In this document: positions 7,213-15,410 of the stretch, in pieces
How the letters are laid out: every line of letters starts with the position of its first letter
Position numbering within the stretch: the first letter of the stretch is position 1
DNA from: Parapedobacter composti
GTDB lineage: Bacteria > Bacteroidota > Bacteroidia > Sphingobacteriales > Sphingobacteriaceae
Assembly: GCF_900112315.1 (NCBI RefSeq)
Contig: NZ_FOLL01000001.1
Coordinates: forward strand, 124,001-188,000
DNA length: 64,000 nt
Direction: 5' to 3'
The notes under the pieces: model-generated
What the model was told of the DNA's origin: nothing
Database searches by the model: none
What the model saw: the letters and a program-made list of their open reading frames with translations, nothing else
Made by a program: the position numbers and the translations under genes

Positions 7213-10191
7213 ATGATAATCAAACACACAAAGCGAATGCTGATGTTGTGCCTGCTGCTGGCGGGCACAACATTCCTGGCCCACGGACAAGGCGGGGCCA
7301 TCACCGGCCGGGTGGTTGATGAACAGGGCCAGCCACTGCTGGGCGCTTCGGTGCAGGTGAAAGAACTGCGCCGAACGGCATCGACCGATGAAGACGGGCG
7401 GTTTGCGCTTCCGGATATTGCCAATGGCACGTATACGGTAGCGGTAACGTATGTGGGATACCTGCCTGCGGAAAAGCGTGTGCCGGTGAGCGGTGCAGAG
7501 CAGGTGGCAGACTTCGAATTGAAACCGGATGAACAGTTCCTGAGCGAAGTGGTGGTGATCGGCTACGGCACACAGCAACGGCGTGATTTAACGGGGTCAG
7601 TGGCTACCGTAAGTTCACGCGAGTTTCAGTCGGGCACGATTACCACGCCGGAGCAGCTGATAGCGGGCAAGGTAGCCGGCGTGCAGATAACGTCGTCCGG
7701 TGGTCGGCCGGGTGCGGGCAGCACCATCCGCGTGCGCGCCGGGGCGTCATTGAATGCCAGCAACGACCCGCTCATCGTCGTGGACGGGGTGCCTCTTGCC
7801 GTGGGCGAAGTGCCGGGGGTTAGCAACCCGCTGAGCCTCATCAATCCAAATGACATTGAAACATTTACCGTGCTCAAGGACGCCAATGCGACCGCGATTT
7901 ACGGTTCGCGGGCGTCTAACGGCGTAATCCTCATTACGACGAAAAAGGGAACGGGCAGCCGGACAGCCATCAACTTCAGTACGCAGCATGCGCTGGCGAC
8001 GGTGGACCGGAAGGTCGATGTGCTTTCGGCGGATCAGATTCGCGACTATGTGAATGCGAATGGCAGCGAGGCGCAAAAGCAGCTACTGGGCAGCGCGAAT
8101 ACCGACTGGCAAAACGAAATCTACCGGCCGGCGTACACGACCGATAACAACCTCAGCATTGCCGGAAGGGCTGGAGATCTGCCCTACCGTGTTTCGGCCG
8201 GTTTCCTGAATCAGGATGGCGTGCTTATGAGCGACCGCCTGCAGCGTACGTCTGCGGCTATCAGCGCCAGCCCGATGTTATTCAACAATACGCTGAAGGT
8301 AGATATAAACCTCAAAGGCTCGCACACCCGTTCCAGGTTTGCCAACCAGGACGGCATCGGGGCCTCAATCCAGTTTGACCCCACCCAGCCGGTACGCACC
8401 GACAATGCGTTCGGCGGTTACTGGGAGTGGCTGCAATACGATGCGGACAACGACCGGCATGTGCCTAATCCGAATGCGCCCCGAAACCCGGTTGGCCTCA
8501 TTGAGCTTAAGGACGATCAAGGCGATGCGTACCGCAGCTTCGGGAACATACAGCTCGATTATGCCCTGCCGTTTGTGGAAGGGCTGCATGCCAACCTGAA
8601 CCTCGGCTACGATGTGTCCAGGGGAAAGGGCGGTGTTTTCATTCCGGCTATTGCGGCGCAGCGGTTCAGCACCGCCGGCGAAGTCACCCGCTATCAGACA
8701 GATATATTCAACCGGGTAGGTGAGTTTTACCTCAATTACACCAGGCAGCTCGCCGGAATAAACGGCCATATCAATGCCACGGCGGGTTACGGTTATTACG
8801 ACAACAAATCAAGGATAAATAACTATAACCGTACCAGCGAGGACGGCACCGTATTGAGCGAGCCTGCGTTTCCGTTTGATGAACCGCAGAACCGCCTGAT
8901 CTCATATTATGGGCGCCTGATCTATACGCATGCAGACCGTTATATCCTCTCGGGGACGATCCGTACCGATGGTTCCTCGCGGTTTGCCAGCGAAAACCGC
9001 TGGGGGGTGTTCCCCTCTGTGGGCCTTACCTGGCGCATCAGGGATGAACCCTTCCTGCGGGATAACCGGGTGTTTTCGGATCTGAAACTGCGGCTGAGTT
9101 ACGGGGTTACCGGCCAACAGGACGGTATTGCCAACTACTCGTACCTCCCCAACTATGTCAGCAGTGCCAATGAGTCCATGTACCAGTTCGGCGATACCTT
9201 CTATTACATGCATACCCCTTTGGCCTATGACCGTGACATCCGGTGGGAAAGCACGGCCACCTACAATGCCGGGATCGACTATGGTTTCTTGGACGGCCGT
9301 ATACATGGCAGCGTAGACGTTTATTTCAAGAAAACGAAAGACCTCCTGAGCGTAATCCCCATCCCCGTAGGTACCAACTTCAGTAACCTGCTGCTCACTA
9401 ACGTAGGGAATATGGAAAACAGCGGCGTCGAGTGGAGTATCAACACCACGCCGGTAAGGGGCGAAGCGTTTACCTGGGACGTGGGGTTCAACTTTACCTT
9501 CAATACCAACAAAGTAACCAACCTGACCAACGTGGATGACCCGAATTACCTGATTGAACAAGGCGGGATCACCGGAAGCACTGGCAACCACATTCAGGCG
9601 CACGTCGTCAACTATGCGCCTTATAGCTTCCGTGTGCATAAGCAGGTGTACGATCAGAACGGCAGACCATTGGAGGGCGTGTACGCCGACCTGAACGGCG
9701 ACGGTACGATCAACGATGACGATCGTTATTTCTATAAGTCGCCACTACCGCGGTATCTGCTGGGTTTTACCTCTCAGCTCGAATACAGGCAGTTTACGCT
9801 CACCACGGTACTCCGTGCCAATATCGGGAATTACGTGTATGACAACGTGTCGTCCAACTTCGGAAGCCGGTACAACGTGCTGGACCCCAATGGGCCCATC
9901 AACAATGCTCCCGTGGATTTCCTGAACACGGGCTTTGTGCAAAAACAGTACACCAGCGATTATTATATCCACAATGCGTCGTTCCTGAAGATGGACAACC
10001 TTTCGTTGAGCTACAGGATAGACAACCTGCTGCGGGGCAGTGGATCCAGTCTGACGGTTTCCGCCAATGTGCAGAATGTGTTCACGGTGACAAAATATAA
10101 GGGGGTAGACCCTGAAATAAGCAACGGAATAGACAATCAGTTTTACCCGCGGCCCAGGACCTTCACCCTTGGGCTTAATCTGGGCTTCTAA
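7213..10191 (+). CDS. SusC-like TonB-dependent outer-membrane transporter (maltooligosaccharide)
   Basis: A 992-residue protein. After a signal peptide (about residues 1-25, LLLAGTTFLAHGQ) comes a carboxypeptidase-D-like regulatory domain (about 28-110, ITGRVVDEQGQPLLGASV). The plug domain starts at about residue 115, after the junction VVVIGYGTQQRRDLTGSV, and a 22-strand beta-barrel ends in the aromatic terminus GLNLGF. This is the standard SusC layout. It forms an energised import channel with the SusD lipoprotein encoded 12 bp downstream, taking up oligosaccharides released by the surface amylase. Substrate assignment to starch fragments comes from the neighbouring GH13, GH65 and beta-phosphoglucomutase genes. 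Confidence 0.93.
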   Translation: MIIKHTKRMLMLCLLLAGTTFLAHGQGGAITGRVVDEQGQPLLGASVQVKELRRTASTDEDGRFALPDIANGTYTVAVTYVGYLPAEKRVPVSGAEQVADFELKPDEQFLSEVVVIGYGTQQRRDLTGSVATVSSREFQSGTITTPEQLIAGKVAGVQITSSGGRPGAGSTIRVRAGASLNASNDPLIVVDGVPLAVGEVPGVSNPLSLINPNDIETFTVLKDANATAIYGSRASNGVILITTKKGTGSRTAINFSTQHALATVDRKVDVLSADQIRDYVNANGSEAQKQLLGSANTDWQNEIYRPAYTTDNNLSIAGRAGDLPYRVSAGFLNQDGVLMSDRLQRTSAAISASPMLFNNTLKVDINLKGSHTRSRFANQDGIGASIQFDPTQPVRTDNAFGGYWEWLQYDADNDRHVPNPNAPRNPVGLIELKDDQGDAYRSFGNIQLDYALPFVEGLHANLNLGYDVSRGKGGVFIPAIAAQRFSTAGEVTRYQTDIFNRVGEFYLNYTRQLAGINGHINATAGYGYYDNKSRINNYNRTSEDGTVLSEPAFPFDEPQNRLISYYGRLIYTHADRYILSGTIRTDGSSRFASENRWGVFPSVGLTWRIRDEPFLRDNRVFSDLKLRLSYGVTGQQDGIANYSYLPNYVSSANESMYQFGDTFYYMHTPLAYDRDIRWESTATYNAGIDYGFLDGRIHGSVDVYFKKTKDLLSVIPIPVGTNFSNLLLTNVGNMENSGVEWSINTTPVRGEAFTWDVGFNFTFNTNKVTNLTNVDDPNYLIEQGGITGSTGNHIQAHVVNYAPYSFRVHKQVYDQNGRPLEGVYADLNGDGTINDDDRYFYKSPLPRYLLGFTSQLEYRQFTLTTVLRANIGNYVYDNVSSNFGSRYNVLDPNGPINNAPVDFLNTGFVQKQYTSDYYIHNASFLKMDNLSLSYRIDNLLRGSGSSLTVSANVQNVFTVTKYKGVDPEISNGIDNQFYPRPRTFTLGLNLGF

Positions 10192-10203
10192 AAATCAACG
10201 GCG

Positions 10204-11793
10204 ATGAAGAGAACAACGATATTAATGAAAACGGGCTTGCTGGCAGCTTGGATGTTTGCCGCGTGTAGCCAGAATCTGGACCTGGTGCCGACTAACGATA
10301 TCACAGCAGACATGGCTTTTAGTACACCTGAGGGGTATAAAAGCGCGCTGGCTAAAGTCTATGGCAGTTTTGCTACAACCAGCGGCAGAGGGCCTGGAGA
10401 AAGTGACCTCGGCGGGATCGACGCTGGTACGTCTGACTTTTTGCGGCTGTACTGGAATGCGCAGGAGCTGACAACGGATGAGGCTATATGTGCATGGCTT
10501 GGTGACCCCGGGATTCCCGACCTGAATTACATGAGCTGGAATTCCAGCCATATTATGCTGCGGGGGCTTTATACGCGGAGCATTTACCAGATTACCGTAG
10601 CGAATGAGTTCCTACGGGAAAGCACGGACGAAAAGCTGAACCAACGGGGGATTTCCGGCCCAGAAGCACAGGAAATTGCCCATTACCGTCTGGAAGCTCG
10701 TTTTCTTCGGGCATTCCAGTATTGGGTGCTGATGGATCTTTTCGGGAATCCGCCGTTTATCACCGAGACGGATGGGATAGGCAAGGTTCCCCCGCGGCAG
10801 ATAACTCGGGCGGAGCTGTTTGGATATGTAGAATCAGAATTGCTGGATCTGGAGACACAGCTGAACGATGCCCACCAGAATGAGTACGGACGGGCAGATA
10901 AGGCGGCTGCATGGGCCCTGCTGGCCCGCATGTACTTGAATGCCGAAACCTATCTGGGCACAGGCAATGGAAAGTACACCGAAGCCATCACCTATGCAAC
11001 GAAGGTGATCGATGCCGGATATGCGTTGATGGAAAACTACCGGCACCTGTTTCTGGCAGATAATGACCAGAACAATCCGGAGGTCATCCTATCCATCAAT
11101 TACGATGGCATTCAGACCCAGAACAATGGGGGAACGACCTTCCTGATCAATTCGTCGGTGCATTCGTCAATGGGGCCTGCGTCTTTTGGCATACCGAACG
11201 GTGGATGGGGCGGTAACCGCAGCCGGAGCACACTGCCGCTGGCATTCGACGACCATAGTGGTGCTACAGATACACGGGCCATGTTTATGGGGGATCAATT
11301 GGATATTGAAGACCCCAGTTTGTTTACCCAGGGATTGGCGGTGGCCAAGTTCAGGAACGTCACGTCTTCGGGCGAAAATGGCCGGTCGGTCAACGGGGTG
11401 TTCTGTTCCACGGACTTCCCCCTGTTCCGGCTTGCTGAGCAATACCTGATTTATGCGGAAGCCGTGCTGCGTGGGGGCAATGGCGGCAGTACTGCCCAGG
11501 CGATAGCCTACATCAACAGGCTCCGTGAAAGGGCTTATGGCAATACTTCCGGTAATGTAACCAGCATCTCGCTGGATGGCATTTTAAATGAGCGGAGCCG
11601 CGAACTGTATTGGGAGGCTTTCAGACGCACCGACCTGATCCGTTACGGCAGGTTTACATCCGGTGATTATCTTTGGCCGTTTAAGGGGGGCGTGGCTAAT
11701 GGCGCGGGCGTTGAAAGTTACCGGACGCTTTTCCCTATTCCGGCGGCTGATTTGATTGCCAACCCGAATCTGACACAAAATACCGGTTATTAA
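10204..11793 (+). CDS. SusD-like surface starch-binding lipoprotein
   Basis: A 529-residue RagB/SusD family protein. The lipobox is MFAAC with lipidated Cys21, followed by the SusD hallmark SQNLDLVP. The N-terminal tetratricopeptide-like helices carry YRLEARFLRAFQYWVLMDLFG, and the C-terminus carries LNERSRELYWEAFRRTDLIRYG, both conserved in the family. It caps the SusC barrel and captures ligand. It is directly downstream of the SusC gene and upstream of a SusE-like gene, the classic Sus order. Confidence 0.93.
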   Translation: MKRTTILMKTGLLAAWMFAACSQNLDLVPTNDITADMAFSTPEGYKSALAKVYGSFATTSGRGPGESDLGGIDAGTSDFLRLYWNAQELTTDEAICAWLGDPGIPDLNYMSWNSSHIMLRGLYTRSIYQITVANEFLRESTDEKLNQRGISGPEAQEIAHYRLEARFLRAFQYWVLMDLFGNPPFITETDGIGKVPPRQITRAELFGYVESELLDLETQLNDAHQNEYGRADKAAAWALLARMYLNAETYLGTGNGKYTEAITYATKVIDAGYALMENYRHLFLADNDQNNPEVILSINYDGIQTQNNGGTTFLINSSVHSSMGPASFGIPNGGWGGNRSRSTLPLAFDDHSGATDTRAMFMGDQLDIEDPSLFTQGLAVAKFRNVTSSGENGRSVNGVFCSTDFPLFRLAEQYLIYAEAVLRGGNGGSTAQAIAYINRLRERAYGNTSGNVTSISLDGILNERSRELYWEAFRRTDLIRYGRFTSGDYLWPFKGGVANGAGVESYRTLFPIPAADLIANPNLTQNTGY

Positions 11794-11809
11794 CAATTAG
11801 ACTATTGCC

Positions 11810-12826
11810 ATGAACAGATCATATTTAAGCAGCTTGTTTTTTGCGGCTATCGGAATGTTGATGATTACCGCCTGCGATAAAGACGAATCACGGCTGGTGC
11901 TGCAACCGGGCGATGGTCCGGTATTGCAGGCATCTGAAAACACACTTGTTCTGGAACGCGAGCATGCCGATGAGGAGGCTATCCGTTTTTCCTGGACGCC
12001 TGCTGACTTCGGCTATGCTGCGGCAGTGACCAACACCCTCCAGGTGGCCCACAAGGGGACGAACTTCGAACAACCAAGGGAACGCATTGTTACGGCTGGT
12101 GAAAACAGTGCAGGCTTCACGACCTACGACTTCAACAGCCTCCTGCTGGCCCTTGAACTCCCGGTGGGGGAGGCGAGTGAAGTGGAAGTGCGGATACGCG
12201 CGAGGATAAACGAAGCGGTGGAACCGCTTTACTCAAACGTGGTGCAACTGACGGTGACGCCTTATGCTGCTATCAGTTACCTGTATGTCCCCGGGGCTTA
12301 CCAGGGCTGGGATCCGGCTACGGCCGAAAGCCTGGTGTCGCCAACGAGCAACGGCATTTATACGGGTATTATCCGGTTCCCCGAGGCAGGTTCGGAGTTT
12401 AAACTCACCCCGGCCCGCAATTGGGATGATTCCTACGGTGAGGATGAACCTGGCTCCATTGTGCTGAATGGAGGCATCAATATCAAAGCGCCGCGAGCTG
12501 GAAACCTTGAACTCACCGTCAATACCAACGATAATACCATTAAGTATACCGACCATTCGTGGGGGCTAATCGGCAGTGCTACACCCGGCGGATGGGATAC
12601 CGATACGGACATGGTGTATGACAACGCCAATGCCGTGTGGAAGGTGACCGTAACGTTGAATCCGGGAGAATTTAAGTTCAGGAAAAACCACGACTGGTCG
12701 GTCAACTTCGGCGTGCAGGACGGTGAACTGGTGGAAGGTGGGCCGGATATCGCGCATACAGAAAGCGGTACGTATGTAATTACGTTTGATCCGGTAGCCA
12801 AAGTGTACACCATGGTGAAACAATAA
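11810..12826 (+). CDS. SusE/SusF-like starch-binding lipoprotein
   Basis: A 338-residue lipoprotein with lipobox LMITAC and Cys22, followed by the acidic DKDES that would suit surface export. Residues about 30-150 form a SusE-type immunoglobulin-like domain (IRFSWTPADFGYAAAVT pattern). It is followed by two starch-binding modules: one near 158-245 (YVPGAYQGWDPATAESL) and one near 246-338 (SATPGGWDTDTDMVYD, FKFRKNHDWSVNFG). The aromatic W/GW residues fit carbohydrate binding. It is third in the SusC-SusD-SusE order and presumably holds starch near the transporter. No separate SusF follows. Confidence 0.85.
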   Translation: MNRSYLSSLFFAAIGMLMITACDKDESRLVLQPGDGPVLQASENTLVLEREHADEEAIRFSWTPADFGYAAAVTNTLQVAHKGTNFEQPRERIVTAGENSAGFTTYDFNSLLLALELPVGEASEVEVRIRARINEAVEPLYSNVVQLTVTPYAAISYLYVPGAYQGWDPATAESLVSPTSNGIYTGIIRFPEAGSEFKLTPARNWDDSYGEDEPGSIVLNGGINIKAPRAGNLELTVNTNDNTIKYTDHSWGLIGSATPGGWDTDTDMVYDNANAVWKVTVTLNPGEFKFRKNHDWSVNFGVQDGELVEGGPDIAHTESGTYVITFDPVAKVYTMVKQ

Positions 12827-12842
12827 AAATCAGTTTTACGAG

Positions 12843-14720
12843 ATGAACGTATTGCTCAGAATGAACGTGTTTTTCAGATGGATACCGGCATGTCTCCTGG
12901 CGCTGAGCCTGGGGATGCCGGCAGGCGCGTCCGGCCAGTCCGTAGCGCGCGTAGAGCCGCTCCACTGGTGGGTAGGCATGCACAACCCTGAATTGCAATT
13001 GCTGGTATATGGCGAAAATATTGCGGCTTATGAGCCGGAAATCGTGTTTCCGGGCGTACAGCTCACCCAGGTGCACCGGGTGGAAAACCCGAATTACCTG
13101 TTTCTGGACCTGCATATTGCGCCCAGTACCACACCGGGTAATGTGCCCATTGTGTTCAATGGATCCGATGGCCGGACCTTCAGTTGGGAGTATGAACTGA
13201 AGGCCCGCGAAGCCGACAGGACTAAGGCACAGGGTGTCCGTAGCGACGATGTGATTTACCTGATCATGCCGGATCGCTTTGCCAACGGCGACACGAGCAA
13301 TGACATCGTGCCGGGCATGCGTGAAACGGCATTAAACCGCGACTCGATGTATTACCGCCACGGAGGCGACCTTCAGGGCATTATCAACAAGCTGGACTAC
13401 CTCCATGACCTTGGGGTGACGGCCCTTTGGCTTAATCCGGTGTTGACGAATGATATGGAACAGGCTTCTTACCACGGCTATGCGGCGACAGAAAACTATC
13501 AAGTGGACCCCAGATTCGGTGACAATGAGCTGTACCGGAAACTGGCAGATGAACTCCACCGAAGGGGTATGAAGCTGATAAAAGATTTAGTGCACAACCA
13601 CGTCGGGCTGCGGCACTGGACCGTTCTTGACCCGCCTGCTCCGGACTGGCTGAACCAATGGCCCACCTATACCAATACGACGTATAAAGATCAGGTGATT
13701 TTTGATCCCTATGCCGCCGAGGCTGACCGGAAACGGATGACCGATGGGTGGTTTGTACCCACCATGCCAGACATGAATCACCGTAATCCGTATGTGCGCA
13801 AATACATTACGCAAAGCCACATCTGGTGGGTGGAGTATGCCGGAGTTGATGGCTTCCGCCTGGATACGTATCCGTATAACGATCTGGATTTCATGGCCGA
13901 TTGGGGTAGGCTCATCAAGGCGGAATATCCGGAGCTGACGTTCTTCGGCGAAACCTGGGTGCATGGTGTGCCCAACCAGGCGGTATATACCCAGGGCAGC
14001 ACCATTAACCAGCGGTTTGATACGCATATGCCCGGGGTGACGGACTTTCAGACGCACTTTGCCATCATCGAAGCGCTCAATGGGTCGTTCGGCTGGACCG
14101 ACGGTGTGAATAGGCTGTACAGCGTCCTGGCCAACGACTTCGTCTATGAAGATGCGTACCGCAACGTGGTGTTCCTGGATAATCATGATAAGAGCCGCTT
14201 CTTTTCAGAAGTGGGCGAAAATGTGGATAAGTATAAGTCCGGCCTGGCTTGGCTGATGACGACAAGAGGCATCCCGCAGCTTTATTATGGTGCGGAAATA
14301 GCCATGAAGAATTTTGCCAATCCGGATGGCATGGTACGGGAGGACTTCCCCGGCGGCTGGCCGACGGATACCGTGGATAAGTTTACCGAGGCCGGACGCT
14401 CGGTACTGGAAAATGACATTTTCCAGTACATCCGCACGCTGGCTAACTACCGCAAAAGCAATCCGGTGCTGCAAACGGGCCGGATGATGCAGTATGTGCC
14501 GGAAGATGCCGTGTACGTTTATTTCCGTTACAACGATGAAAAGACGGTGATGGTGGTGATGAATACCGGAGAGGATGAAGCTGAAATCGATGTCTCCCGC
14601 TTTGAAGAGCGCATCCGATCAGCCACGCGTGCCAAGGATATCATCAACGGGAATACTGTAGACCTTACCGCTCCTCTCAGGTTGAACGCCAAATCCACGG
14701 CGGTGCTGGAATTACTATGA
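12843..14720 (+). CDS. Secreted cyclomaltodextrinase/neopullulanase-like enzyme (GH13, SusA-like)
   Basis: A 625-residue protein with an N-terminal signal sequence (about residues 1-30) and no lipobox, so periplasmic. Residues about 35-125 form the N-terminal beta-sandwich seen in cyclomaltodextrinases. The barrel follows, starting with DDVIYLIMPDRFANGD. Catalytic regions: DLVHNHVG, DGFRLDTYPY with nucleophile Asp341, FFGETW with acid/base Glu370, and LDNHDKSR with Asp449. A C-terminal beta domain ends the protein. It would split imported maltooligosaccharides or cyclodextrins to maltose. An alternative ATG exists six codons downstream. Its stop overlaps the ATG of pgmB by 4 bp, showing tight coupling to maltose phosphorolysis. 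Confidence 0.88.
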   Translation: MNVLLRMNVFFRWIPACLLALSLGMPAGASGQSVARVEPLHWWVGMHNPELQLLVYGENIAAYEPEIVFPGVQLTQVHRVENPNYLFLDLHIAPSTTPGNVPIVFNGSDGRTFSWEYELKAREADRTKAQGVRSDDVIYLIMPDRFANGDTSNDIVPGMRETALNRDSMYYRHGGDLQGIINKLDYLHDLGVTALWLNPVLTNDMEQASYHGYAATENYQVDPRFGDNELYRKLADELHRRGMKLIKDLVHNHVGLRHWTVLDPPAPDWLNQWPTYTNTTYKDQVIFDPYAAEADRKRMTDGWFVPTMPDMNHRNPYVRKYITQSHIWWVEYAGVDGFRLDTYPYNDLDFMADWGRLIKAEYPELTFFGETWVHGVPNQAVYTQGSTINQRFDTHMPGVTDFQTHFAIIEALNGSFGWTDGVNRLYSVLANDFVYEDAYRNVVFLDNHDKSRFFSEVGENVDKYKSGLAWLMTTRGIPQLYYGAEIAMKNFANPDGMVREDFPGGWPTDTVDKFTEAGRSVLENDIFQYIRTLANYRKSNPVLQTGRMMQYVPEDAVYVYFRYNDEKTVMVVMNTGEDEAEIDVSRFEERIRSATRAKDIINGNTVDLTAPLRLNAKSTAVLELL

Positions 14721-15385
14721 CAGGCGACAGGAACAACTGGAAACAGCTCGCTGCCGGCAAAGAAGCTTTCATCTTTGATTTGGATGGAGTGCTGGTAGAC
14801 ACAGCTACGTTTCACTACCGGGCGTGGAGGCGGCTGGCCAATGAGCTGGGCTTTGACTTTTCCATGCAGCAGAATGAACTGCTCAAAGGCGTAAGCCGCA
14901 TGCAGTCGCTGGAGCAAGTGCTCACCTGGGGACGGATGCAGCAGGCCGGTTTGGACAAGGAGCACCTCGCCGAAAAGAAGAATGCATGGTATCTGGAACT
15001 TGTGGAACGTATGGGGCCCGACGATGTGCTGCCCGGTGTGCTGGCCTTTCTGCGTGCGGCGAAGGCAACTGGCATCCGCACGGCGTTGGGGTCGGCCAGC
15101 AAAAATGCCCGGCTCATCCTGGATCGCACGGGCCTGCAAGGGTATTTCGACGCGGTTATTGACGGCAACGCGGTAGTGATGTCCAAGCCGCACCCCGAAG
15201 TGTTTCTCCGTGCGGCCGAAGCGCTGGGCGCTGCGCCGGATGCGTGCCTGGTTTTTGAAGATGCCCAGGCGGGCATCGATGCGGCAAAGGCTGCCGGCAT
15301 GTCCGCGGTGGGCATTGGCAGCGGGACAGCGCTGCAACGGGCAGACCTTGTGGTTGCAGGGTTGGCGGACTTGAAGATAGATTGA
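14717..15385 (+). CDS. pgmB: Beta-phosphoglucomutase
   Basis: A 222-residue HAD-superfamily protein. The nucleophile motif is FDLDGVLVDT with Asp21 and the acid/base Asp23. A helical cap (FHYRAWRRLANELGFDFS) follows, then motif II (GSASKNA), motif III lysine (SKPHPEVFL) and motif IV (FEDAQAGIDAA). It converts beta-glucose-1-phosphate, the product of maltose phosphorylase, to glucose-6-phosphate. Its ATG overlaps the previous stop, and the phosphorylase gene starts 25 bp later. Length and cap sequence match beta-PGM rather than a generic phosphatase. Cytoplasmic. Confidence 0.92.
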   Translation: MTGDRNNWKQLAAGKEAFIFDLDGVLVDTATFHYRAWRRLANELGFDFSMQQNELLKGVSRMQSLEQVLTWGRMQQAGLDKEHLAEKKNAWYLELVERMGPDDVLPGVLAFLRAAKATGIRTALGSASKNARLILDRTGLQGYFDAVIDGNAVVMSKPHPEVFLRAAEALGAAPDACLVFEDAQAGIDAAKAAGMSAVGIGSGTALQRADLVVAGLADLKID

Positions 15386-15410
15386 CGAAAGCACATAAAA
15401 TGAACGTTGG

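Noticed and set aside
14528..15394. 288-codon minus-strand frame opposite pgmB and the end of the GH13 gene
   Set aside because: Cysteine/histidine/arginine-rich composition without domain features, fully covered by coding sequence on the plus strand; treated as a shadow frame.
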